DNA of 64,000 nucleotides, from NCBI RefSeq assembly GCF_963966145.1, contig NC_091052.1, forward strand, positions 21,576,001-21,640,000, written 5' to 3'. Source of the DNA: Tenebrio molitor (lineage: Eukaryota > Arthropoda > Insecta > Coleoptera > Tenebrionidae). The notes beneath the pieces are model-generated. The model was not told the origin of the DNA, ran no database searches, and was given only the letters and a program-made list of their open reading frames with translations. The translations under genes and the position numbers were made by a program. This document shows, piece by piece, positions 22,217-33,686 of the stretch. Every line of letters starts with the position of its first letter. The stretch's first letter is position 1.

Positions 22217-22855
22217 TTAACAACTTGTTGCGAAAGAATTATTTTGATAGGCGCAGTGTCAATCTGTATTTTTAGAGACGTAAATACTTCGCCGAGTATT
22301 TTGTGTAGGATTGCTTGAGATATCAATTATTAAAATATCGACAAAACGGAAACAATTTCAGCAGAACGAGCGGTGCTCTCTTATCAACATATGATTCCAA
22401 ACCACAGCCAGATGCTAAATTCCTTCACACCCGCCGCGGTGTAACATAAACAAAACAAGACAAAAAGGCGAGGTACTTCATACAAGGTCAGGCGACGGGG
22501 TTATGTTGGGTTTACATTATATCGGACTATTTTCAGTGATTGAAATGCCGAGATTGTTAAGTCGCGACCATATTAATTGTCCGCTACAAGCCGACCGGGG
22601 TATTGGTAATGCCAAATGGACACAGTAAGTACTTGCAATGGTCGTCTGGGTGATAAACGCGGCGTATGGGAATATGGGATGGTGTTTCGTCCCGTTCAAA
22701 ATCAAAATGATCGCAGCCGGTGGTTGATCGATGACGCGCATTCCGCAAAGGTAGTACCTACCCAACGCCGCGCCGCACAGTGGGGCGAATGGCCTGTTTC
22801 GCTGGACAAAACTCGAAAAGTGAATGTATCGCTCTGAAAATATGTAGGTACTGTC
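22217..22855. other. Unassigned stretch
   Basis: Short open frames occur on both strands at 22517-22765 and 22616-22837 in a locally GC-richer patch. Neither shows a recognised domain. Confidence 0.35.
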
Positions 22856-22960
22856 AGATTTTCAGGGTCGCTGATTATGAATTTGATATTAGATTAATCA
22901 AATTCAAAATGGCGGATCGAAAATGGTGGACCTATTGTGAAAAAAATTAAGTTTGTAGGA
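22856..22960. repeat. AAAATGGCGGA repeat, outlying unit
   Basis: The stretch GGGTCGCTGATTATGAATTTG...CAAATTCAAAATGGCGGATCG is one diverged unit of the 122-bp repeat found three times at 24548-24840, 1.6 kb away. Confidence 0.7.
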
Positions 22961-23193
22961 CAACGAAATATTAAACACATTTTTTTTTCCTGTTTTCGTC
23001 TTTTGCATATGTCTAAGTCACGTCCAAAAGTTAGATGGATTTATAGACTTGTTTTGGACCTTCAGGAATTTCGATAAATAGTTCAAGACAAACGAAACAG
23101 TACCGAGACATTATTTACAACCCTCGCACACCCCAATAGTGCGAGATGCCAGACCGGCACAAATCTGTCAGCGTCAGACCATGAGACCCATTT

Positions 23194-24535
23194 CGTGATT
23201 GTTGGATACTGATTATTAGGGTATTTAAAGGGCGGACTAGGTCAGTCGAAGACGAACTGTGACAGAGTGTAGAGCAAAGAATCCAATTAGAATATCTTAC
23301 TAAAGTTTATGTAAAAGTGAGTTTGTGAAAGGTGTAGTTAATTTACAAGGTGAGTGTATCACTGAGTAACCTGTTTCTGTTGGTGATGTGGTGAGTTTAC
23401 CTATTTTAATAATTGATATTGATCATGATCATGGCCATAATTAAATACAATTAGCATGGTGAGTCTTTGAATGATTTATAATAATTAATTGAGAGTATTG
23501 AGAGTCGCTGACTGAGATCAGGGCTGCTCGTGATTGCTAATTAATTGAGGGTCGCTGACTGAGATCAGGACCGCTCGTGATTAATAATGAGTTGAGAGTC
23601 GCTGACAGGGATCAGGACTGCTCGTGAGTTATAATTAATTGAGATGATATTGTTTTCACCATTGAGGGTGATTATGTTGTTGATTTGATCAGAGTCATAA
23701 CAGTTTGATGCAATTGCTAATTTTGATATGATGATTGAGCCCCGACATGTCGAGCTAATTAATTAGACTGTCCAAATTTCCTTTGTTCCGGCAACTGTAC
23801 GCTAGCAGAGACCGTGGAGCTGCTAGCGGGGTGAAATTGATTGTGATGCACTGGCAGAGACCGGGGATGCTGCCAGTGTGGCAGATCGAGTGTGCCGCTG
23901 AGGTCCATCAGGGCCGCTCATCTGTTTTTGGTGATCACAATTGATTGAGGGTCGCTGAGTGTTATCAGGGCGCCTCGTTTGATTACAGTTGTGCAGTGGA
24001 CTATTAGAGTCCTGGGGGTTCTGAGTGAACCCTACTCTTTTCCTTTTCCTAACAACCCTGGACAAAGCTCAATGAGTTAATAATAATTGATAATAACTTA
24101 AAGTACTAGAGCTCAATGAATATGTGATGATAATTGATAATCACCAACGATATTAAGAGTTGACGTTGACATTGTGATGGTACCATATTTGAGATGTGTG
24201 TGATTTATTATTGTAAATATGTATTGGTTGTGCTCGCACAACACTTTCAGCGAACTGGTTACTCACCACCCCATTTTATTATTTTACAGGAGGTAAGCCT
24301 GTGATAGATGTACCGACCACGATCACCTCGATCCACAACACAAGCCGTCATGACACCATTGTTAACGTAATGTTCACCCAATTATTTTATTTACTGACAA
24401 TTACCAAATTACGACATCCTGACACTGCATCAAGTCTGATGTGTTATATTGATTGATAATTTGATTAGTATCAGCATTATTATTATTTTTGTGTTCTGTC
24501 TCTCTCTGCGAGAGTTACCTCTCTCGCACCCGCAT
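23194..24535. other. Possible retroelement leader/LTR region with internal repeats
   Basis: A block GTCGCTGA...GATCAGG...CTCGTGA recurs about five times between 23500 and 23990 with variable spacing. A TATTTAAAG motif lies at 23222-23230, with TCAGTC 20 bp farther on. No long open frame is present. The region sits between units of the 122-bp repeat and may be one insertion. Confidence 0.35.
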
Positions 24536-24547
24536 CATAGCTCCTGC

Positions 24548-24840
24548 AAGTTATTGCTCCGAAATTATATACTATAAGCTTTTCGGGGTCGCTGATTACG
24601 AATTTGATATCAGATTTATTAAATTCAAAATGGCGGACCTAAAATAGTGAACCTATTGTTAAAAAAATTAAGTTATTGCTCCGAAAGTATGGACTATAAG
24701 CTTTCCGGGGTTGTTGATTACGAATTTGATATCAGATTTATCAAATTCAAAATGGCGGACCTAAAATGGTGGACCTATTTTGAAGAAAATTAAGTTATTG
24801 CTCCGAAAGTATGTACTATAAGCTTTTCGGGGTCGTTGTT
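24548..24840. repeat. 122-bp tandem repeat, about 2.4 units
   Basis: Units start at 24548, 24670 and 24792 (AAGTTATTGCTCCGAAA...). Each full unit contains TTCAAAATGGCGGACCTAAA. The period is exactly 122 bp for the two complete units. Confidence 0.9.
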
Positions 24841-24930
24841 ATTAGTTATTGCAATAAGAAATTGTATAAAAAAGTTTTCGGCATCAGTAATCATGAATTT
24901 TTGCTTTGCTTGAACTTTGAACTTCTTCTG

Positions 24931-25340
24931 TCATCTCGATGAAATCAGCATTCTAATATAAATTGGAATAGTTTTTATTAATAAGCAATGAAACATTTTT
25001 TTTAAATGGAAATGGAAATTATAAAAGCGAAATAAACATGTACTAACTTCGATAGAGACGTTTCGTTCAAGCCAATTTTCATTTTTTGCGTTAAAAACAT
25101 GCAGAGTTCGATGAGAATCATTCCTTTTCATTTTCGATATAAGAGGCTGCAACAAATTGTCCTTTGAATTTTGGGAAATAAAGGAACGACAACCTTTTAT
25201 TGCTGAAAATTTATTTTCAAGAATTTCTAGTTGTTCTTGTAATGTAGCACCCCATTTATCCTGAATGTATAAAAAAATCTGCTGCCGTGTGCACATGATA
25301 TTTTTGCAGGTAACTTCTGAAAAAACAAAAAAAACTTATT
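24931..25340 (-). CDS. Unrecognised exon-like open frame
   Basis: The minus strand shows a polypyrimidine tract and CAG acceptor (TTTTTTCAG, about 25315-25325) just before an ATG at 25296 and 121 open codons. The first ~85 residues look like real protein (IQDKWGATLQEQLEILENKF, ESHRTLH-like NDSHRTLHVFNAKNENWLE). After IEV there is a possible donor, GTTAGT, beyond which the frame becomes low-complexity. I do not recognise the family, no flanking exon is evident, and it might belong to a mobile element. Confidence 0.4.
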
Positions 25341-26160
25341 AGTATTAATATTAACGGCTGTAACTTCTAAATAGGCAACTTTAGGCAATGCACACTTTAA
25401 TATTCAAAAAATATACACTTTGTTCAATCCTGTTATCGAAACTTGTCGTTTCTCACTGGGATACAAAACGAGAAAGTACTTATTTTGCTCACTCATATTG
25501 TTTGCTATGACAACGTGAGGTAAAAGTGTGAGGTAAAAGCATTTGTCCACTCATTTACCCCACTCAAAAAAGAATTTTACGTTGGGGTCCCTGCCTAGAA
25601 ACGAAATTCGAGCGGCGCGGCGTACGTGGCCCGTTAATTTCACGTAAAGCGTCTTACTCTAGGTACTGTTCGGCCTTGGTTGTGTTGTGTTCCTGTTGGA
25701 ACCCGAGAGGTACTTGACTGCGTCGCATCTGACGCCGATGACGTAACCGATGATTTTGGCGTTTTTAAGAGGCCGATAAGAATGTTGAGGTCTTTATTTT
25801 CCGCGACGTAAATCGTGAATGTTATTTTCTCGTCCTTGATACCTTCCCATTATCAACTTTACCTGGTCTTCCGGACTCAGTGGAATTTTCAATGATGGAT
25901 TAGCGCGAATTTTTCAAAAGACGGATGATTGGTGCGATTTGGGGACACAAGCGAACATATTAAATAACAAGCTGATGGGATCGCGTTTCGGAACGAAATT
26001 TTGCGTTAACCTCTCTTTCCTCTCGGTCCAGGTGAAAAGACGAGTCGGAAGACCTTCGTACCAGACCTCTGTTGGTTCCCGCAATTTTGATAGGGCTAAA
26101 TGGCTCGTTACTTTACCGTCTAACCGTAGATATGGGCGTACTCATCGACTGCATCGCGCT
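25341..26160. other. Unassigned stretch
   Basis: Moderate GC with no open frame that I can assign. The frame at 25939-26184 has no recognisable domain. Confidence 0.35.
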
Positions 26161-26162
26161 AG

Positions 26163-26560
26163 TCATGAATATTGGCCGTTATAGTATATAACGGTATTAG
26201 GCCGATATGGGTTATATAACAGATGAGGTTGAGATATTGTAAAATCGAGGCGGAGCCGAGATTTTATAATCAACCGAGTCTGTTATATCCATATCGGCCG
26301 TATGTTGTTTTATAGTTTTCTTTATACCAATAATACTTAACATTTATTTGTAAGACTGACATTTCGCTTTACTTCAAAAATTAAATTTAGTTGTCATTTG
26401 TGCCGTAACCGTAGCAACGGCAGCAAAAATAACGGCCTCGGTCTGATAATTTTGAATAACGGCCTATAATTCTGAATAACGGCCTTGACTGTTATAGGTG
26501 TCATATTAATCAAGCATTGAGTACTGATAAATCCTAATAACAGTATGGTATAAAGAAAAA
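26163..26560. mobile_element. Palindromic segment plus TIR element
   Basis: Around 26185-26300, AGGCCGATATGGGTTATATAACAG pairs with a complementary CTGTTATATCCATATCGGCC, and an inner palindrome (AAAATCGAGGCGGAGCCGAG) forms the loop. To the right, TTTTCTTTATACCA at ~26318 is inverted as TGGTATAAAGAAAA at ~26550. Short units of GAATAACGGCCT repeat near 26455-26490. It is most likely a MITE containing a hairpin. Confidence 0.55.
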
Positions 26561-26599
26561 GGATTAAATTCGCTGATGACGCCGCTGCAAAAGGTCCCG

Positions 26600-26998
26600 T
26601 CGCTTACCTCGTTTCATTGTCTTACCCATCTTACCACGTCCGACATTCTCTTAAATCTAATCTCACTCAGACGCGGGACCGTCTCCTCCGTGCGCTAGGA
26701 GCTGGTACGACTCTGGCTCGGGTGTCGCCACCGAGCTCTCCCTGAACGACCCTCCGTTGTCGACCTCGGGGTCCTACGACGATGACGCCGTCTCTCCTTC
26801 CCCGACCTGCGATGCTTGGGTCGACTGTCATGAGATCTGGGCCTGGACCTGGTACCTCGAAGTTCCAAGTCCCGGGATCCATATCTGGAGCGTGATCTCG
26901 AGGCGGCTCGTGAACGGGGCATTATTTATTGCGCACTTAATCACTACAACTACTATTTCCACTGCACCACTTATTCGGGTCTTTTATCCCACTTCTGA
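26600..26998 (-). pseudogene. RS-rich gag leader and fragment of a Gypsy-type element
   Basis: Reading leftward from the LTR end at 26999, a TCAGAAGTGGGAT leader follows, then minus-strand frames (26922-26695) rich in RS and SR dipeptides, such as SRAASRSRSRYGSR. The arrangement of LTR, TCAG-type leader and RS-rich protein parallels the element at 28.6 kb on the opposite strand. Nothing downstream of this gag portion is recognisable. Confidence 0.5.
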
Positions 26999-27238
26999 TG
27001 TTAGCAGGATTTGTGATTGGGCGGTAAATTAATGAAACAAATAGTTTCAAAACAAGGAGTTTTAATTCCGCCTCGACTCGATACAAGTGTGGACCCTTTG
27101 CTGGTAGATTTGTCTCTCCCGGTGCTTCCCGCACGGTACTTCGTCCTGCTCCCGTCGTGGGCCGTCGGTTCCCGCCGAGTACCACCGGGATCGCCCACGC
27201 GGTGCTGACGTGGCGTTCGTGGAGTCCCACGGTTAACA
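26999..27238 (-). repeat. 240-bp LTR
   Basis: On the minus strand it runs TGTTAACCGTGGGACTCC...CTGCTAACA and is followed directly by the TCAGAAGTGGGAT leader. A diverged partial copy lies at 16640-16850. Confidence 0.55.
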
Positions 27239-28585
27239 TTTCATCACTTCATCAGAGTACAAGATCGTTTTTAAAAATCTTGCCCGACTCACTCCTCCTT
27301 ACAACACCTATTTAGGCCCAACATTTTAAACAAAGGATACATTACATTTCGATTCTAAATCTATAAATAGTTCTGTTACGCCACTTTCGACCGCGGACTA
27401 GCTCAAGCCGAGAAGGTCGGGGTTCGGGGGGTGGGATCAATTAAATTTATACGTGTCCCTGGAGAACATTCAGCCTTTATTAGAAAAAACAAAAGAAAAA
27501 AAATGATTCTAAACAAAATGAAATGGAAGATAAAAAAGGAAAATGGAAACTTAAATTAAAGGTACATTAAGGCTGGTGGCTTGTGGAGACGTGAGTCCTT
27601 GAACAAAAACAACAAAAAAGAACACAGAGAGAATGGGGCACACTCGTGAGCCAAAGATGGGTGTCGGCCGCCACACCAGAAAGGATGTCGTTCGCCGCCA
27701 CACGAAAGGATGTCGTTCGCCGCCACACGAAAGGATGTCGTTCGCCGCCACACGAAAGGATGTCGTTCGCCGCCACACGAAAGGATGTCGGAAGTTACCC
27801 CTTCAGACGGGGACTTACCTCACAGGGGTCGATGAATCCCGGCAGAGCTCCGCGATGGTCCAGTGCGCACTGTCCTCGAGGAGTCCCGGCGATGAAAATG
27901 ACTCCGCTGCAGGCGTCAAACCTGAAACAAGAGGATAACCTCCGACCGAAAAAAATGGGCAACACAGTGAACGATACGACAGAAAAAGGCGGTCTGTTCG
28001 GGTTTTTTTTCTTCCTAGCTGCTGATAACCTCGTGGCTGATCCGCTTCCGCGTGTTCGGTCCTAGCGAGTCCAGAGCACCACCTCCAAATCCGTCCACCG
28101 AAGGAAACGACGACGACACTCAGCCCGGGAACACTCCAGCACGGCTCTCACCATAAAGGTCGGGTTTCCAGGGAACGTGGGGTTGACTCGGAGGAGCAGC
28201 ACACGGGTTCTCTCGGCAAAATTAGTACCGATCACCCAAACAGGAATGCCCGGTGGCGCCTTCCGGTACCTACCACGCAAGTGCCGCAGGTACTTGTCAA
28301 AAACGTCATCCCATTGGTCTTACGAAAACGGATGGCCCGACCGTCCACAGACATACCCAAAATGAGTGATGAAGTTTTACAACCGTATCAGTTCATACTC
28401 TTGAAATCAGGGTCAAGCACCGATGAGGTGTTCAACATCGCCGTCCTTGCAATGGCTCGCAATAAAAAATACTCCTATGGTAATTTAAAAATTAATACAG
28501 CTAAAATATACAGCGTGTTTGTTAAATATTCCACCACATTATGTTAATGCAAAATACAATCAATATTCCCTCGATCATTTTTGCC
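27239..28585. other. Unassigned stretch with a minisatellite
   Basis: Apart from the 25-bp repeats, I find only unassigned open frames (27646-28065, which crosses the repeat, and 28281-28547). TGTTACGCC at 27373 might be an LTR start, but no end could be paired with it. Confidence 0.35.
27679..27790. repeat. 25-bp minisatellite, 4.5 units
   Basis: The unit GAAAGGATGTCGTTCGCCGC followed by CACAC repeats at 27679, 27704, 27729 and 27754, with a final half unit to 27790. The copies are identical. The unit is not a multiple of three, so all three frames are open across it and give spurious open frames on both strands. Confidence 0.95.
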
Positions 28586-28641
28586 TTTGTAAGACTTGGT
28601 TTTTGCCCAAGGGCGTTTTATTCAAATAGTTAACATCAGGA

Positions 28642-29427
28642 GTGGGATCAAGAACTCAAGTGCTAGTTGTTAGTGATAGTAATAGTGACCAAGGAATCAG
28701 GAATTGGCGAACTGCGATTGTAAAGATGGGTAGATCATCCGACGAATCGAGAGCCGGTTCACGGTCTCGTGGACGAGATCATTCCAGGGGTACACGAAGC
28801 CGGAGTGATGGTCATGAACGAAGATACCGTCGTTCGGACGAACGGGAAGGACGGTCCAGGTCCAGGCGTTTTGTACCTGACGATCGAGATCAGCGACGGC
28901 GTCGCCATGCATCACGAGCCGAGTCGGACATGTTATCGGAATTAGGCTCTGCCATTGTCAGCGGCATAGACAGGTTGGTGGGTAAGAATAAACCCACTTC
29001 GACGGTGAGTACTTCGTTGTCCACTGTGCCAGGTCGCAGCGAACGATTGTACGAGTACCTACGTATATCGAAAATTAGCCCTCATCCACAAGTTAAAGCT
29101 CCCGATTAATGACGAAGACAAGGTTAATTTAATAATGGGGGGAATTAATGATGATCAGGTAAAATTTTCTGTGGGAATGGCGGGTATAACAGATCCACAT
29201 GAATTAGCGAACCATTTAAAACTGCTTGATATGAAAATTTTGTGTCCACTAGCTCGACTAATAAAGATGCAACAAAAACATCCCAGAAAAACAATGCGCC
29301 CTTAAAGAATTTCGATAATCGTGCTTGCTTCGCTTGTCATAAAACAGGCCATTTTCGGGGAGACTGCCCAGACATCGTTGGTGATAAACACCCCAAACAT
29401 AACAGGAAACACACCACTTATGATTAG
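28642..29427 (+). pseudogene. RS-rich gag with zinc knuckle
   Basis: The frame at 28642-29109 encodes an arginine/serine-rich N-terminus (SRAGSRSRGRDHSRGTRSRS). After a frame break, 29242-29427 holds the nucleocapsid knuckle CFACHKTGHFRGDC, a C-x2-C-x4-H-x4-C motif. The capsid core between them is mostly missing, so it cannot assemble a particle by itself. Confidence 0.65.
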
Positions 29428-29527
29428 TCCATAAAAACGTCAACTTTTTGTCGAGCGAACCCACAAATAATATAATAATATAATATTTTAAAATCGTAAT
29501 TATAATAAAATAAATTTACAACACCAA

Positions 29528-29975
29528 CAGATGTTCACAATGCACGGAAGTTTTTGGGATTGACTGGCTACTTTTCGAAATTCATTCGTTATTGTGCTCT
29601 CAAGTCGAAACCGCCGACGAAATTATTACATAAAGACATAAAACTGGGACCCGACAAATCGAAGCATTTAATTTCTTAAAAGAAAATTTATTGTCAAAAC
29701 TTGCAATCCTTAATTCGCGATTAGAAATTAAAATCTGGGGCCTTTTGTAAAGACTAAATCCGCCAAAACGCAAATCCTTTTAATCGATGCATTTACGACA
29801 TTTTATTAATATATCCTGCGAAAGATGCGTCAACAAAATATGTAGTCCACTGTTTTAGGGACATGATTAAAACCTGTAGCCCACCAAACCGAATTATTTT
29901 TGAGCAAGGCACGACGTTCACGTCTCGTCAATTTTCTGATTTTGCTGTGGTCTCGCTTTGGTAGACTCGTAGGGC
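29528..29975 (+). pseudogene. Gypsy pol scraps (RT end and integrase core)
   Basis: Near 29530-29620 the translation reads ARKFLGLTGYFSKFIR, the conserved junction of reverse transcriptase and RNase H in Gypsy elements. Near 29800-29940, across a frame change, is an integrase core relic with DAFT and FEQGTTFTSRQFSDF. Stops and deletions are frequent. Confidence 0.7.
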
Positions 29976-30032
29976 GGAAAGAGGATTCGGTATAGGAGCA
30001 CGTGAGTAGAGCCTAGAGTTGCCTTGGGGGAC

Positions 30033-30190
30033 CTGTGCTGTGCTGTGCTTTGCTGTGCTAGGTTGTGCTCTGCTGTGCTGTGGTCTTGGCTCTGGAAAAC
30101 TTAGGTCGTTGAACGGAGTTCCTCCTTGGTAGGCCTGTGCTGTGCTGTGCTTTGCTGTGCTAGGCTGTGCTCTGCTGTGCTGTGCTGTGG
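30033..30190. repeat. Two clusters of TGTGCTG-type short tandem repeats
   Basis: CTGTGCTGTGCTTTGCTGTG and variants fill about 30033-30085 and again 30135-30190. The two clusters match each other, which suggests a duplicated segment of about 100 bp containing an interrupted 5-bp repeat (GTGCT). Confidence 0.85.
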
Positions 30191-30485
30191 CCTTACTTTT
30201 GGAGGGACTCGTAAAGCGCTTGGGTACCCATTTAGATTAAGCATAATTTGATATGATTTTTTTTAATTATGTGGTCACATATTATTAGATTTTTCCTTAG
30301 GTTAGTTGTTTAGGACGTCCAGGCACTGCGACCTCAACATTTTGATTTGTTCCTTGCTTGTTAGACATAAATTGTCCAAGAGTGTTACTGATGTTCTTCG
30401 TAATCTTTTAGTTTCCGTTGTACACCCAGCCGTTCGAGGACAAGACTAATCAAGTGAGGACACTTTGATGTCAGGAAAGGCCGTG

Positions 30486-31470
30486 CTAGCTTGGACTCAA
30501 GGGGGTGAACGATTAGCCGCGACCCGGAACGAATGAGGTCGAGTAAGGGGAGCGCACGCAACGGGAAAACAAAGGAACACTCTTACCCTGACTGCGGAAT
30601 AAGTCGGGCATTTTTCTTGAATTGAATAAGCTTTGGCTTAAAAATATTGTTTAATTTTCATTAGTTTAATAAATTTGTTACAACTTCTTGTGTGGAAGTA
30701 TCGAGTTTTATTCAAATAGTTAACATACAGTGACTCACCCGGGGGATTCCTCCCCCTAGCTTCTATCATGATGAGGGGCTCCAACCACTGGCGTCGTCTT
30801 CAGAGCGCTACATTCCTGGGTTGCGTCGGATGTTCTGGTAGCACCTGTAATAGCCCCGTGTGCAGTTTGGGGTGCACAGCCCGCCTGCAGTCTCCACAGA
30901 GGAAGACCGCCACGGCCAGGGTATGAGCCTACAACCCACTTCCATACGTTACTATGCCCCCTCAGTACCTGGGAACCGGGATGACCCCATAACCTTTTGA
31001 CCAGCAACGTATGATCGGTGCATTTGGTTGCCACCACCGGCCGTCCCGACGAGACGCGCCCGGTCAACGGCCTAGCCGTGTCATGAGCCAAAGGTGCCCC
31101 ACCCGGACATCCGGTGCTCAGGAATCATACCATGGTATAGGGAGGTTTTACACATTAAGGTACTGATTTATAGCCCAGGTTGCCCAAACCTGCTATCACC
31201 CAGTTACCAACACACCTGGTAACTGTATCTCTACGTCTAATTCACTACACCACTTCCGGGCCACAATTATTCACCTGCCGTCACTCTCGTACTCGTACCT
31301 TGGACAGCCCGTCGGTTGCAGCTGCCAAGCGACACTGGCCCTGTCTCGCCTGTGGAACTCTTAAAAATCATCCCCGAGTCAAGGACCTTTCAGAACATAA
31401 TTTATGAGCCACATGTTTGGGGTGGAAGAGGTAGTTTTTTTTGTTGCGTTTTTAAAATTCTCTTACACCT
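30486..31470. repeat. Retroelement-derived repeat, copy 2
   Basis: It matches 20996-22165 over two blocks (GTGAACGATTAGCCGCGACCC... and CAGTGACTCACCC...). In this copy an LTR-like end (AATAGTTAACA, 30715-30725) directly precedes CAGTGACTCACC. A minus-strand open frame (30756-31091) is confined to the repeat and has no recognised domain. Confidence 0.6.
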
Positions 31471-31682
31471 TAAACCTCAATTTCATTCTCCAGTAAATAT
31501 TAAAAAAATGTTTGCAAGCAACTGTTTTTTTTTTGCTTATGACTCACATCAAGCCGGAAGCGAAGTATCAATTTTACAATTCTTTGGAGATTTTTTTTAT
31601 ATTAATTGTTGTAAAACGGTGCTCCTCGGGGCTAATTTTTTTTTTGATTACTGATAATGATAAAAATGCTAAAAAGTCTTGA
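31471..31682. other. Unassigned AT-rich stretch
   Basis: T-tract-rich sequence between the retroelement repeat and the tandem array; nothing recognisable. Confidence 0.4.
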
Positions 31683-33685
31683 GATTATCGTAATCACAAA
31701 CGAATTAAAAAGCCGAATTCCGAATTATTCTTCGATTACCGCAAAGTCACTTTTGGAGAATTCGTGTTCTTCAAAAGTACCTCTACGTGATATCAATTTT
31801 AAAGTTATGTTCTTTTGGAAATGATGCTACAGACTATGCTGCCCTTTCTGAGCCTTTTTAAAAAGACCTAATTATTTTGAAGACATAGTTGTCATTAAAT
31901 TATTACCAATAGGAATCCCGCTGCAACCCCATTCTTAAAAATGTTAAATATGAATCGGAATCGGGTGGCCCCTCTAGTTTTTGGCGAAAATTTTTTTACA
32001 ATCGATTTTACTTGATTGGTGATTAAAAAATACTCAAAATTCCTTGAAATTATTCCAATCAGAAACGAGTAAAAAAGCCGGATTCCGAATCATTCTTCAA
32101 TTCCGGCAAAGGTACTTTTGGGGAATTTGTTTTCCTCACAAGTACTTTTACGTGATAACAGGAATCCCACTGCAACCCCATTCTTAAAAATGTTAAAAAT
32201 GAAACGGATTCGGGTGACTCATCTACTATTTGGCGAAATATTTTTACAACCGATTTTACTTGATTAGTGATTAAAAAATACACAAAATTCTTTGAAATTA
32301 TCCCATTCACAAACGAATAAAAAGCCGGATTCCGGATCATTCTTCAATTCCCGCAAAGGTACTGTTACGTTATTATTTTCTACCACAACTGGTGAAAACT
32401 TAAATTTCCCAACTACTCCGGGGATAATTTAAAATAACGCTATTCGTGACTGATGGTCTCCAGGTCCGGCACACAGACACACTAACGTCTCGAGAGCAAG
32501 ACTGTAGAAAAGTACAAATGATGATTTACAAACACGGTGTTATACCAGGTGTTGGACAGAAACACAGATGATATTAATAACTAAGTTTAATCCTCGTTTC
32601 TTAGATATACAGTGAGACAACTTAATAAAATAAATCCAACCTAGATGCCACTGCGGGCGATACACTGTAGTCTAATAAAGGAGATACCAGGATATAACTC
32701 AAAACGAATAAAATTCCCGCAAAGGTACTTTTGGGGAATTCGTGTTCCTCAAAAGTACCTTTACGTAATATCAGTTTTAGGAGTATGTTCAATTGGAAAT
32801 GATGTTACAGACTATGCTGGCCTTGCTGAGCCTTTTTAAAAAGACATAATTATTTTGAAAACAAAGTTGTCATTAAATTATTAGCAACAGGGATCCCGCT
32901 GCAATCTCATTCTTAAAAGTGTTAAATATGAAAGGGAATAGGGTGACCCCTCTAGTATTTGGCGATTTTTTTTTTAAATGGATGTTACTTGATTAGTGAT
33001 AAAAAAATACTAAAAATACTTGAAATTATCCCAGTCACAAACGTATAAAAAGCTGTATTCCGAATCATTCTTCAATTTTCGCAAAGGTACTTTTGGGGAA
33101 TTTACGTTCTTCAAAAGGTACTTTTGGGGAATTTACGTTCTTCAAAAGTACCTTTACGTAATATCAATTTTATGCCAATCACAAACGAATAAAGAAGCCG
33201 GATTCCGAATCATTCTTCAATTCTCGCAAAGGTACTTTTAGGGAATTCGTGTTCTTCAAAAGTACTTTTACGTGGTGTCAATTTTGAGGTTATATAGGTA
33301 TATTCTACTAGAAATGATGTTACAGAGTATGTCGGCCTCTCTGAGTTTTTTAAAAAAACCTAATTATCTTGAAGACCAAGTTAACATTAAATTATTATCA
33401 ACAGGAATGCCGCTGCAACCCCATTCTTAAATATATTAAATATGACAGGGAATTGGGTGACCCCTCTAGTATTTGGGATGTTAATTGATTAGTGATTAAA
33501 GAAAACTAAACATACTTGCAATTGTCCAAATCACAAACGAATTAAAAAGGACTGATTCCGAATATATCTTCGATTCTCGTAAAGGTACTTTTGGGGAATT
33601 CGTGTTCTTCAAAAGTATCTTTACGTGATATCAATTTTTAAGGTTATGTTCTATTGGAAATGATGTTACATAAACATCAATTTAT
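31683..33685. repeat. Tandem array of ~365-bp units, partly deleted
   Basis: Units share AAAGCCGGATTCCGAATCATTC, GGTACTTTTGGGGAATTCG and GCAACCCCATTCTTAAA. Unit starts are recognisable near 31683, 32052, 32297, 33025, 33174 and 33526. The full period is about 365 bp; several units carry deletions, and one is split by a ~340-bp insertion (about 32359-32700) beginning TGTTACGTTATTATT. A 35-bp local duplication (GGTACTTTTGGGGAATTTAC) lies at about 33085-33155. No protein is encoded. Confidence 0.8.
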
Positions 33686-33686
33686 A

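Larger units (their letters stand above)
28587..29975 (+). mobile_element. Gypsy-type LTR retrotransposon remnant
   Basis: An LTR end (TTTATTCAAATAGTTAACA to 28635) is followed by a TCAGGAGTGGGATC leader, an RS-rich gag, a zinc knuckle and scraps of reverse transcriptase and integrase. Most of pol, including the protease and the reverse transcriptase palm, is deleted, and no right LTR was found nearby. Confidence 0.7.

Noticed and set aside
23222..23247. A host promoter (TATTTAAAG plus TCAGTC)
   Set aside because: The spacing of about 22 bp is short for TATA and initiator, and no gene follows; a retroelement leader is as likely.
27679..27790. A CRISPR array
   Set aside because: The 25-bp units are contiguous with no spacers, and the context is an animal genome.
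30756..31091. A 111-codon minus-strand gene
   Set aside because: It lies in a dispersed repeat, the matching copy near 21400-21740 does not keep it open, and no domain is seen.
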